From Symsagittifera roscoffensis (taxonomy: Eukaryota; Xenacoelomorpha; Acoela; Convolutidae), in contig NC_087063.1 of the NCBI RefSeq assembly GCF_963678635.1, forward strand, positions 41,676,759 through 41,740,758: a DNA stretch of 64,000 nt. The letters run 5' to 3'. The position numbers and the translations under genes are program-made. How positions within the stretch are numbered: the first letter of the stretch is position 1; the number at the start of each line of letters is the position of its first letter. The notes beneath the pieces are model-generated. The model made no database searches and was not told the origin of the DNA. It saw nothing but the letters and a program-made list of their open reading frames with translations. Below, piece by piece: positions 54,800 through 64,000 of this stretch.

Positions 54800-55660
54800 C
54801 TTTTCGACAAAAAATATAATCGAGCAGCAAAGCAATCTTAACAACGTTGAGTTGGGATTTTGTGTTAGCATTTTGATCTCAAGTTAAACGATTAGACGTT
54901 TTCCTACGAAAGCTAAAATATACGATTATACATTGTACGATAGTCGGATTATACGATTATTCTCTAAATGATTTTTTGTTGTATGCCAAAACACTGGTCC
55001 GTGGTTAAATCTCATCTGCACAATCTTTTCTTAAAGAAATTAATTTCTTTTAAATTTATTTGTAGTCTTACCCTTGCGATAAGCAAGGGCATTGTAATCG
55101 GGTACTACAGTTTTTTCCGTAATTGAGTTAGGATTTTGATCTCAAGTTATACGATTATACGTTTTCCTACGAAAGCTAAAAAATACGATTATACATTTTA
55201 CGATAGTCGGATTATATGATTATTCTCTAAATGATTTTTGGTTGTATGCCAAAACACTGGTCCCTGGTTAAATCTCATCCGCACAATCTTTTTTAAAGAA
55301 CTTAATTTCTTTTTAATTTATTTGTAGTCTTACCCTTGCGATAAGCAAGGGCATTGTAATCGGGTACTAGAGTTTTTCCATAATTGAGTTAGGATTTTGA
55401 TCTCAAGTTATGCGATTATACGTTTTCCTACGAAAGCTAAAATTTACGAATATACCCTATCCGATAGTCGGATTATACGATTATTTCTTATATGATTTTT
55501 TTTTATTGTACGTCAAAACACTGGTCCCTGGTTAAATCTCATGTGCACAATCTTTTTTTGAGAATTTGATTTCTTTTTAATTTATTCGTAGTCTCACCCT
55601 TGCGATAAGCTAGGGCATTGCAATCGGGTACTAGACTTTTTTCTGTAAATAACTTTGTTA
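54800..55660. repeat. ~262-bp tandem repeat with internal ACGATTATAC motifs
   Basis: CCCTTGCGATAAGCAAGGG (a perfect hairpin) occurs at 55071, 55333 and, with one change, 55597, spaced 262-264 bp. Each unit also has CAAAACACTGGTCCCTGGTT and several copies of ACGATTATAC or a close relative. About three units plus a partial one. Confidence 0.85.
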
Positions 55661-55711
55661 ACAGAATGGTCAAAATTAGAAATAGTAAATTTAGGTTCAC
55701 TTCATAATGAG

Positions 55712-55805
55712 TTCAAATTTCTTCGCGTCTCCGGCACACTTTTTTGTCTGGAGGTACAGAATGCATCTGGGAGGGCAAAGGTTTTGAGTTCAAATTTTAC
55801 AGGAC
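55712..55805 (+). mobile_element. Degenerate SINE head (pair of the one at 40602)
   Basis: TTCAAATTTCTTCGCGTCTCCGG..TCTGGAGGTACAGAATGC..GAGTTCAAATTTT aligns with 40590-40680. GTTCAAAT is a B-box remnant. Confidence 0.45.
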
Positions 55806-56452
55806 TTTTTTTTAAATGGCAAATGATCCGTTTTAAAATAAACTGTTGGCTTATTATTGTCTGCTTATGTTTTGTAGGCTTAGTTACAATTGTTTTTTAT
55901 TTAGTTTTTTTTCACATTATATTGCTTAGTTTTCTGATTCACCTCTGCTGTTTGTAATTTTATTAACCTTGACTTCGTATGTTTTCTTTTTTTTTGCTTT
56001 AAACTCTATTCAGCCCAAAGGATTTAGGCCTATCTTTTCCCGGCTTTGTGAATTAATTTTGAGTAGTTTCAACGGAATTGTTTTTTTTAATGCTCATCTC
56101 TGGATCGCACAAAATGCTAAGAAAACTCAATATGAAATCATAGTTCAAGTTTTTCATGAAAACATTTTTTTCGGCCATTTTTTCCTTTTTTTCGAATTGA
56201 TAAGTTTCGCTCTATATCATATCGGTTTATTGGCCTCATTATGCGTCTCTTTGACGAGCGAAAAAGTTTGCGTGTGCTTTTCTGTGTTTGGAGGGTGAGA
56301 GGGACTTTTTTCGGCTTTTTACCCCTTTTATGGGCTTAATATGTTTTGGCCTATATTATATCGGCGTAGTGGCCTCATGTTGTTTTTTTGAAGAGAAAAC
56401 AAAGTTTTTGAGTGTCTGTGTGTTTTGAGGACAAGGGGATTTATTAACTTTT

Positions 56453-56520
56453 ACTCTTGCGATAAGCAAGGGTATTGCAATCGGGTACTAGACGTTTTCG
56501 CCGTAAAGAACTTTGTTCAC
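56453..56520 (+). repeat. Left-end hairpin of the dispersed family
   Basis: CTCTTGCGATAAGCAAGGGT followed by ATTGCAATCGGGTACTAGAC and AACTTTGTTCACAGG, the arrangement also seen at 57762. Confidence 0.65.
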
Positions 56521-57562
56521 AGGACTTTTTTCATTGGACTTTTTTTAATTGAAGCCTCTCAGCAAGCAATTTACCGCTACAGATATTTTTTGTCTTATTG
56601 GCTTTCTTAATATCTGCCCTGTTCGAATTTTTTTTGTATTTAGTAATTTTATCAACTCGATTTCATATCTTGTTTTGAATTTTCTTTTTTTTTCGGCTTG
56701 ATAGGTTTCGGCCTGTTTTATATCGGCTTTTGACCGAATTTTGCCTCCTTCGACGAGCGAAAAAAGTTTTTTGTGTTTGTTTTGAGGGTGAGTGGGACTT
56801 GATAACTTTAAAAAGTCTGAATTTTTTCAATATTTTTTTCGGCTTGATTTGTCCGTCTGCTGGTGTTGTTCACCCTGCCGACAAGCAAGAGTGTTGTTTT
56901 GGAACTTTATGCTTTTTCGATCAAAAAACTTTGATCATAGAGTTCGCTCATAAAACTCAACTTGCCGTTTAATAAATTGAAGTTCAAATACTTATTTTGC
57001 TCATGTAGCATTGAGCTAACGCTGATGCCTGAGAAAACAAAGGCCTGGGCTTGAGTCTAGACGGGATCTGCATTTTATTTGCTCCAAAAAAAAACTTTTT
57101 CTTCTATCGGCTTATTTTTGTCGGCTTTGTTCTGTGAAGGCTCATTTATTTCAAATCATTCAGTTTAACCAATACAATCAATCATAGGAATATTCCAAAT
57201 TTTTTGCTGGCATAATTTGCTATGTACTTATTAATTTTATTTCGTAGAGTATCGATAATACAAAGTTCCGTTTAGCGTCTGTGTAATAATTTTTAAAACC
57301 GATTTCTCACGCTGGAAATAACCACATTTGAGCGGTTTATTTAATTGGAGCTTTAACCTCTATATAATATATCTAGATGTTAGTGCTCATCTTTAGGGGA
57401 ATTGCTTGAGCCGTAAACAAACGAGCATAAATCCTTGATCCTCGAGACACCAATGTATTTATTGAGAGTTTTATACACTCATGCCAATAGAAGCAGCTCT
57501 GTTATTTCAAGTTTTTTCATGTTTTTAATCATAATTAATCTTAATCTGTTTTTGTTTCACAG

Positions 57563-57682
57563 TGGCCATCAAACAGATCATGTCAGCCAGTCCGGCCGCC
57601 ACCCAGTACACTTTCCAGATCACGAGCACGAATTCTTCCGACAACACACAAACTTCAAACGTCAATCTTACCTTCTGTACTT
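57563..57682 (+). CDS. Exon 4 of the secreted glycoprotein gene
   Basis: Acceptor TTTGTTTCACAG, donor ACTT|GTAAGT, both phase 1, 120 bp. Encodes (V)AIKQIMSASPAATQYTF, then QITSTNSSDNTQTSNVNLTF and CT. Two more N-glycosylation sequons (NSS, NLT) continue the pattern of exon 3. The alternating hydrophobic/polar pattern suggests beta strands of an extracellular module. The protein must continue in exons that I did not find in the remaining 6 kb. Confidence 0.62.
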
Positions 57683-57761
57683 GTAAGTCGGAATCGTTTG
57701 TAGTAGATTTTTGTTTCCACCACTGAAAGTGGAGAGAAACCGTTTTCGGGTGTTTTCTTTA

Positions 57762-58545
57762 CCCTTGCGATAAGCAAGGGTATTGCAATCGAGTACTAGA
57801 CTTTTTTCCCGTAAATAACTTTGTTCACAGGCCTCTTACCAACAAATTTACCACTTCTAAAATGCTGCCATGCTTCGGTAAAGTGCATGTTAGCATTTTA
57901 AATATTTGTCCTATTTTTAAATGTTGGCTGTAATTTTACTAAGTCGATTTGTCCAAATTTAGCTTTTTAGTTCTTCTTTTTTTTTGGCTGGATAGTTTTC
58001 GACCTATATTATAGTGGCTTAGTGGCCTCATATTGCGTTATATCGTTCGACCAATGAATTTTTTTGCATGTTTGTGTTTCGAAGGTGAGGGGAACTTAAT
58101 AGCATTTTATTAGTGTTAATTTTTTTTTCGCTTTTTTGTGTTTTTACCTTTTGCCTTTGTTTTCAGCGTAGTATTTTTTGACCTATATATTTTTTGGCTT
58201 GTTTTTGGCCGCATATTGTTTTATTTGACCTGCTAATAAAGTTTTTTTTTTGCGTGTGTGTGTTTTGAGGTGTGTGAATAATAAATTTTTATAAATCTTC
58301 ATTTTGTTTCGGCTGTAAGAGTTTCTGCTAATGCATTTTCGGTTTTATTGCAGCTTGGTAAGTTTTTTCTTTGAATGCTTATTTTGCATTCTATTATCCT
58401 GGCGCGTTTGTTATCCAAACCTAGCCTTATTCGTTCTGATAGATCTAGTAGATCTATTTTTTTTGGACATTTTCGAGTTTTTTTTCAACTTCTTTCTTGT
58501 TTTTTGTATCCCAAGTGGTGCAAAGCTCAGCTTCACCTCTGTGTT
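57762..58545 (+). mobile_element. Dispersed element with both end hairpins (~780 bp)
   Basis: The left end ACCCTTGCGATAAGCAAGGGT is at 57761-57781, followed by ATTGCAATCGAGTACTAGAC. The right end TATCCCAAGTGGTGCAAAGC..CAGCTTCACCTCTGTG is at about 58506-58543. It sits in the intron after exon 4. The interior is T-rich and non-coding. It is the clearest example that the two hairpins delimit one element. Confidence 0.6.
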
Positions 58546-59776
58546 TCATTTTTGTTTCATCGCAGAATCAGGTACCATAAATAATTATCAAAACGAGGAT
58601 AGTGATAAATCATATTAAAGTTTTTTTGTTTTGTTTGTCATCGAAGACAACTGTAGTCAATTATGGCTAATTTCATAAGGTTCTAAGTATTTTTCTAGTT
58701 CCTCCTATCTTCTAACTCACAAAATTAGGTACCGCAAATAATCTTCGAAATATGGCGAGGAGTGTTATATCATAAAAAAGCCCTTTCAGTCGTGATTTGA
58801 ACATTATTTGACTTTTTGTCTAATTTCGACTTTTAGTTAATGACTTTTAGTCTAATTTCGAGCTAAAAAAGCACCCGAGTAGGCTTTTTTTGGAAGGATT
58901 CGCCGTTTAACTTTTATTCAAGCCCTGAGTTTTCCTCCATTAAATTAAGTTTTCAATTTTAGTGCTGTTTTGGGTATGCCTATATGCCTTCTTTACTAGA
59001 TTCTGAATTTTGAATCTAACTGAATTCTGGGCTTTCGATCAGATAGATCGTTTCAATACACCACACCTAAAACCATGACACCAAATAAAATAAGTTTATT
59101 TTTGTAGTTTTTTAAGAATATCGTTGGAGCATTCTGTGCTACTTACACAGCAATCGGCTATCTTAGTATTTATGTGGTTGCCTCTTTTGCTCGAAAATAG
59201 AAGTTTGAAGGTTTTACCATAGCGTGCGGCAAGCAAACAGACCTCTGATTAACTTAGAGTTGAAGTTTCCAAGCTGTGTCCATGCTTTATCTTTCTGGCA
59301 GGAAGACGTTAAAAAATGTAGTCGGTCATATAAAGGCATATCTGTTACATATCAGACATCGCTCGCATTGGGCGCCCATTAGTTCCATGACAATGAGTTA
59401 TTCACATTCTCCTCTATGGACTCTTGTTGGTTTCACGTCAAATATTATCATCCTCACCAATCACGTTCGTCGTAAATTTTTGCTTTCAGCTCCCTGCGTT
59501 CTTTCTTGTCGCCTATCACGCAGCTGAAGTTTGTCTGGGTGTTTATTCATCTGAGCTATTTCACTGGAACTATTGTTTCTTTCTATTTTGAGCCCCAAAA
59601 CTCGTCATAGGTCTTCTCCCATCTCCACGTGTTTTAACCCAGTGATCTCACTCGCTATCTCGGGGATTACAGATTACATATTTCTTCTCTCAACACTGTC
59701 AATGCTGGCACACCTTCTTCACACCTTCCTGTTCTATTGTCAGCCTTAAGGGTCTTTTCCAAAAGCTGGCCACGTA
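58546..59776. other. Repeat-derived DNA, no gene called
   Basis: Contains another CATTCTGTGCTACTTACACAG motif near 59129. It also has a less AT-rich stretch (59260-59760) with a short frame but no recognisable domain. Confidence 0.4.
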
Positions 59777-60239
59777 AATAGACTTAGTGTTGCAACAATA
59801 GTTCGAACGTTCATTCGCGAGATTGACATTCGAATGCTAAGTTCATCATTCGAATATAGATTATTCTACAACAAAGTTGTCATGTGAGTGTGAATAATTG
59901 CATTTCACGCATATTGCTCTCTAATTGGTTGGAAAACGATCGAGCACACCATCAGAGCGTGTTTTTAGTACAGTTGGTGATGTGGTAACAAAAAAACGCA
60001 GTTTGTTATCTGGGGAGCATGTTGATATGCAAATATTCATGTGTGATAATTGGTATTTATTAACTACGTGACTCGAAATTGAATATTTCATTAATTTTTT
60101 TGCGCAGGTTCCAGTTTTTTGTGGAAAAAAATTACCTCTCAGAAATTTTGGGAAGTTCAACATTCAAATGAACGCTCGAATGTTCGTGTCAAACGTTCGA
60201 ACTCTTGATTTGAACATTTGCTGCAACACTAAGTAGACT
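59777..60239. mobile_element. hAT-like MITE (TAGTGTTGCAACA termini)
   Basis: The element 59785-60231 (447 bp) begins TAGTGTTGCAACA and ends TGCTGCAACACTA. Both match the C/TAGTGTTGC termini typical of hAT elements. Flanks AATAGACT (59777-59784) and AGTAGACT (60232-60239) match at 7 of 8 positions, as expected for an aged 8-bp target duplication. Subterminal regions are rich in TTCGAA/ATTCGAAT motifs in both orientations. The short frame inside is not a transposase. Confidence 0.8.
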
Positions 60240-61018
60240 GATGGTCCTCACATAGATGTCCAGTCAAATAGGGATATCGGATCCCTCTATCTCTTTCCTC
60301 CCTGACTGCCAGCTCCACTGCCAAGGAGTTCCCTTCTACTTCTACACTTCCTGCTATCTTAATCTCTGATCTGTCAGATCCACAAACCTCTCCAGTTCGG
60401 CAATCTCCTCGCGTTCCACAAGCTTCTTCAACACCAGACGCTCCTGGAGTTCCACATGCTTTTCCAATTTCATCAGTTACCTTCGACGCCGTTGTTTGCT
60501 CTGCCTGTGGTGTTTTCCACTAGTAGAGTCTCTGTTTCTCACTCACACTTGCAGCCTCTCTGGGACCACCAGTGTAGAATTGCGTATCTTCCTCTATCGT
60601 TCCTTTGTAGCCCTGGGTTCCTCTTTCAACCCAAGTTGTGCTGGCAAGTGCGCAATTCAAACTTGTGTGAGTGCTGCTTGTTGCCGTCGAAAACCGAGCC
60701 AGTAAATTGAGTGACATGTTTCTCACATCACAAGGCACGATGTGTCATCAATCCAATTGAGGCATTGCATGGCCAAAACGTGCTTCCAGGAATGGAAAAA
60801 ACTCTACTAAAGAGAAAACTAAACTCAATTGATCTTGAACTAATTTTTTTTAAAAAAATGACCTATTGTTGATTTTTCAATCAATGACCTGAAGCTTATT
60901 GTAAATTGAGCTCAAATATGGTCGAACTTTGGATTCTGGTGTGTGGAGTTTCTGTTCCAAATCAGCCATGACAAAGTATATGTTCTAAAGTCATTACTGC
61001 CTCTAGTTGATATAATTA
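60240..61018. other. Less AT-rich stretch with a possible degraded Pro/Ser-rich coding segment
   Basis: On the plus strand, about 60330-60528, a frame reads SDLSDPQTSPVRQSPRVPQ and then VCSACGVFH before two stops. The Pro/Ser linker followed by CxxC could be a remnant of a retroelement N-terminus or of a host exon. There is too little to decide. Confidence 0.25.
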
Positions 61019-61062
61019 CGCTTGCGATTAGCAAGCGTTATAAAATCGGAATGTAGACTTTT
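61019..61062 (+). repeat. Left-end hairpin of the dispersed family (variant)
   Basis: CGCTTGCGATTAGCAAGCG perfect hairpin, then TTATAAAATCGGAATGTAGAC. Closest to the variant at 33512. Confidence 0.6.
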
Positions 61063-61429
61063 TTTTGTTTTAACAACTAAATTAAAAAGTCAGTTGAATC
61101 ACTTGATACACTCTTCACTTGACATGTTCTTTAGCTGACATGCTCAGTTTCATGAAACTTCAAATTTAACTACTGGGCGGGTACTAGTTACTACAGGGTA
61201 GTTTCAGGCGGGACTACAAACTTTTTAAAAAATCAGTTATTTTTTCGGCTCAACCTGTGTCTGCTCAAAGATTGTCGGCCTCGTTTCCGCTTTGTATGTT
61301 TTGTTCAGCTGCTAATCTGAATTTCAAATGTTTTGCTTGGCATGTTTTCCAAAAATTCCTGTTTGATAAAACAGGTATTTTGAAAGTGTACGGTATTGGG
61401 TTTTTTATGTTTTATTTTTTTAGACGCTT

Positions 61430-62540
61430 TGGGAATTTTTATCACTTTAGTTTTTTCTCAAAAACCTTTGTACCGATTTTCAAAAAATAGTATCCATAGA
61501 AAGACCGCCTACTTTTTTGTGTACCTGCATACTACCCTGGTCTCCTTTTGCTTTACTCCTGTGTCTACAGCCTTCGAATATTGGGTGGAATAAAAAAAAC
61601 GAATATTGGGTCCAATTTTAAAAAACGGTTTTGAAAAGCTCCATTTATACGTGGCTACGCTCAAACTTTTTTTTACACATAAAACTATGGCCCTCGGAAT
61701 AGTCAAATTTTTGATTTTTTTCACCGTTTTTGGAATCTTTTTAATTTTTCTCAAAAACTAACCTCTCAAACTTGAGTTTGTTGGTTCAATGGAGCTAACG
61801 GGCAGTGGGAAGCTCCCTTGCCTTAGTGCAAACTCTAATTTTTTCTCATAAAAAGTTATCGTCCTCGGAAAAGACAATTTTTTGTTTTTTTTAGCGTTTT
61901 TTTGCTAAATTTAATGATTTTTTCAAAAATACCTTCCCATATCGGAGATTTTGGTTCAATCCAAAAAAGGGTTTTGTGAAAATCCTTTGAATGCCTGACT
62001 GCGTCCATGCTTTTTTAAACAAATTTATGCCCCTCGAAAGAGTCAGAATTTTGATTTGTTTATCGTTTTTTGAAACTGCTTTCCTCGAGAACTACTCTGC
62101 CAAACCTGGGTTTTAGGGTTCAATGGAAATTACAGATTAGGTGAATCTTTTCTGCATAAGCGGCTACGCCCAGTTTTTTTTTTCAAAATATATCATTCTC
62201 GGAAATGTCAATTTTATGTTTTGTTGACCGTTTTTTGGTCTCTACTATATAACTATCCAGCCCAATCTGATATCATAGGTTTTGGTGACCGTTTTTAGAC
62301 TCTACTATATAACTATCCTGCCAAATCTGACGGTTTTGAAACTCTGACGGTTTATGAAGTTTTTCACTCTACTCGAAAACTACCGTGACAATTGTCAAAT
62401 TAGGTATTCAATCGAGAAACACGATTTTGGGAATCTTCTTAAGTTAAGTTTTTGAATTTTGATAGTTTTTTTCGAAATTTTTTCAGTTATCTTAAAAACT
62501 ACCCACCAATTAAATCTGAGATGAAAATTTCAATCGAAAT
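61430..62540. repeat. Array of degenerate ~150-bp monomers
   Basis: Motifs of the form CTCAAAAACTAACCTCTCAAA .. GGTTCAATGG recur near 61752, 61923, 62082, 62250, 62372 and 62490 at about 120-170 bp spacing, each preceded by a TTTTTGxxxTTTTT block. The same family occurs at 33040-33440. Confidence 0.6.
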
Positions 62541-62642
62541 TTTTTTTCCCATAAACAACTTTTCTTAATTATTTTTAATTGAAGTTGAGCAACATCAACT
62601 TCAGTTAAAAATAATTAAGAAAAATTGTTTTTGGGAAAAAAA
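62541..62642. repeat. Large hairpin, ~48-base arms, 6-base loop
   Basis: The left arm ending AATTGAAGTTGA (62588) and the right arm starting TCAACTTCAGTT (62595) are reverse complements over about 48 bases with a few mismatches. They include CTTAATTATTTTTAA and its complement. Confidence 0.8.
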
Positions 62643-62659
62643 CCAGGTTCCCGATTACA

Positions 62660-62720
62660 AGACACTTGCTATCGCAAGTTTAACACAGAGGCCAAGCTGA
62701 GCTTCGCAACACTTTTAAAA
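62660..62720 (-). repeat. Head-to-tail junction of two dispersed elements
   Basis: Read on the minus strand, the right-end hairpin sequence (GCGAAGCTCAGCTTGGCCTCTGTG) is followed after a few bases by a left-end hairpin (ACTTGCGATAGCAAGT) and TGTAATCGGG. One copy's end therefore abuts the next copy's start. Confidence 0.6.
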
Positions 62721-62894
62721 CAAAGAAAACATGGTATTGTAAAATATTGAAAAAAAATAAAGAAGGAAGTTTTTTTTCAGCAAAAATAGGCTGAAAAAAT
62801 ACGTTGAAAAAAGTTGAAAAAGCTATCTACAAACACTTACTATCTTTCTCTTGGACCATGATCATATACAGCTTTCATCAGTTCTTGGCAACCT

Positions 62895-63692
62895 CCAGGC
62901 CCCTTCCCACTTGATCTGGAGCTAAGGCGGTTGCCTTTGCACCCAATCGCCTGGGTTTCCAGTTGGACCTGGTTTCTGTCAAGAGTCGGATACTGAAATT
63001 TTCCGGGAAAAATGATTAGTCGGACTATACTTCGTCGACTTATGTTTTGTCGGCTTATTTGCCACGCCCACCACGAATTTTTTGCGCTGTAAACAGGTTT
63101 TATTGTAGTCTCAAGTGACTCCTGTACTTTTTAAAATTTACGATTATGACTGTTTTTTTTTCCGTTTCATTTGGAATTTTTGTTCGGCCTAAATGATTTT
63201 GGGTCTTGTTTTGTCGGTTAGTGAACATATTTTGCATCGGTTTAAGTAAATTTAAAATTTTTTCTATTTGGCATTTTTTTTGCTTAAGACCAAGTGCAGT
63301 TTTTTTGAACGCTCGGAAAATACTAAAAGCTTGTTTAATGCTTGTTGTTCTGTTTCACGTTTGTTTTTACTGAGGTTGTATTTTACAGTTTTCTAACAAA
63401 ATTGTTGATTCTTTTTATGACAACAATTTGCTTTGGCAATTTTTGTTTTTGGATCAATTGACGTCTAACCATGTCTTGTTGACCTAATAAACGCTCGGAA
63501 AATACCAAAAACTTTCTTGCTGCTATTGGTTGTTTTCCTCGTCTGATATTGTATTTCCGAGCGTTTTTCGTTTTTCCGAAAAAATTCATTTTTATACTGA
63601 ATTATTTTTTTCTCACTGTCTATTTGATGGCTTGCAATGCTACACTTTCGTTGTATCGCAAGTGGCGCGAAGCTCCGCATGACTTTTGGTGT
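62895..63692 (+). mobile_element. Dispersed element with decayed tRNA-like head and right-end hairpin
   Basis: The head at about 62905-62975 (TTGATCTGGAGCTAAGGCGG ... CTGGGTTTCCAGTTGGACC) resembles the one at 32371. The body has TATGTTTTGTCGGCTTATTTGCC. It ends TATCGCAAGTGGCGCGAAGC..GCATGAC at 63654-63682. Confidence 0.5.
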
Positions 63693-64000
63693 TAACGTTT
63701 TTTTTCTTCAAACTCAAAGTTTCGTCATGTTTCTAGATTACCTTAGCTCCTTAGCAGATTTCTAATTGTCTATATTACATTTCACATCGCCGTTTTGTTC
63801 TTGTGATTCTCTGAAGCCAAACACAGGATCATAAAGTTTGCGAGAAAAGTATTAAAAGTTGTTCACGCGCAACTCTTTTTTTAGTTTTAAAGTTGGATTT
63901 TTTTCTGGTTTCCCAGTGAAATGATAAAGTAACCTAGTAATTCAATTTTCTCAATTTGTGTGAATTCTACAAAAAAAGTGTCAACTGTGCCGGGTATTTT
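63693..64000. other. AT-rich end of window
   Basis: No feature recognised. Part of the TTCCAGTGAAA..CTCAATTTG block resembles 34385-34440, so it is probably repeat-derived. Confidence 0.4.

Larger units (their letters stand above)
51258..57562 (+). other. 6.3-kb intron filled with repeats
   Basis: Between two phase-compatible exons. It holds the right-end hairpin element at about 52270-52897, a ~262-bp tandem repeat (54.8-55.65 kb), a SINE head (55.73 kb) and several left-end hairpins. It also holds a duplicated block (TTGAGTCTAGACGAGATCTG at 52272 and GGGATCTG form at 57052). T-rich frames such as 55969-56298 carry no recognisable domain. Confidence 0.55.

Noticed and set aside
55969-56298. 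109-codon Phe-rich plus-strand frame as a membrane protein
   Set aside because: T-rich repeat DNA yields hydrophobic frames everywhere in 33-63 kb. No conserved residues, and the sequence overlaps dispersed repeats.
60456-60710. 84-codon plus-strand frame
   Set aside because: Competes with another plausible frame (Pro/Ser-rich) over the same bases. Neither has boundaries or a domain that would justify a gene call.

Overview
The window reads as nuclear DNA of an AT-rich, transposon-laden metazoan. The support is GT-AG introns (GTAAGT-type donors, pyrimidine-rich acceptors), a CAML/GET2-like gene (a family with a recognisable animal form), several classes of non-LTR retrotransposon, hAT-type MITEs and tRNA-like SINE heads. 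I cannot name the species. Most of the window is repeat sequence; host coding exons make up only about 2 kb.

Layout. (1) 1-4.8 kb: AT-rich DNA containing a decayed ~600-bp tandem repeat rich in TGTA. (2) 4.83-20.74 kb: a tandem array of three unequal copies (A, B, C) of a large multi-ORF unit, less AT-rich than its surroundings. Copy B alone keeps a long uninterrupted ORF of 769 codons with no family I recognise. An SGNH-hydrolase-like exon precedes it, and an ORF of about 165 codons with an acidic tail follows it. A distinctive 871-bp module occurs once to twice per copy. This array is the best candidate for something undescribed. (3) 20.9-23.74 kb: a dead non-LTR element with a PHD-like finger, a reverse transcriptase (RT) and a restriction-like endonuclease C-terminus. 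(4) 24.19-25.34 kb: a three-exon gene for the GET2/CAML subunit of the tail-anchored protein insertion receptor. (5) 25.7-30.9 kb: two minus-strand LINE remnants sharing a 3' tail. (6) 31.1-38.8 kb: MITE, tRNA-like heads, a short-monomer repeat family and another RT fragment. (7) 38.8-39.85 kb: the last three exons of an unidentified minus-strand host gene. (8) 39.85-49.15 kb: repeats, including a ~750-bp tandem triplication and an intact, GC-rich LINE encoding a 2A-like peptide, PHD finger, APE endonuclease and RT, inserted inside a copy of the local dispersed repeat. (9) 50.2-57.7 kb: four phase-compatible plus-strand exons of a secreted glycoprotein gene, starting with a signal-peptide exon; its 6.3-kb intron is filled with repeats. 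(10) 57.7-64 kb: more dispersed repeats, a hAT-like MITE and a large perfect-looking hairpin.

A recurrent theme is a dispersed non-coding element family with a hairpin at each end (left: TTGCGATAAGCAA type; right: GCGAAGCTCTGCTTCGC type). Some members carry a tRNA-like pol III head. These elements make up much of 32-64 kb. All calls come from reading the sequence and conceptual translation; no database search was possible.
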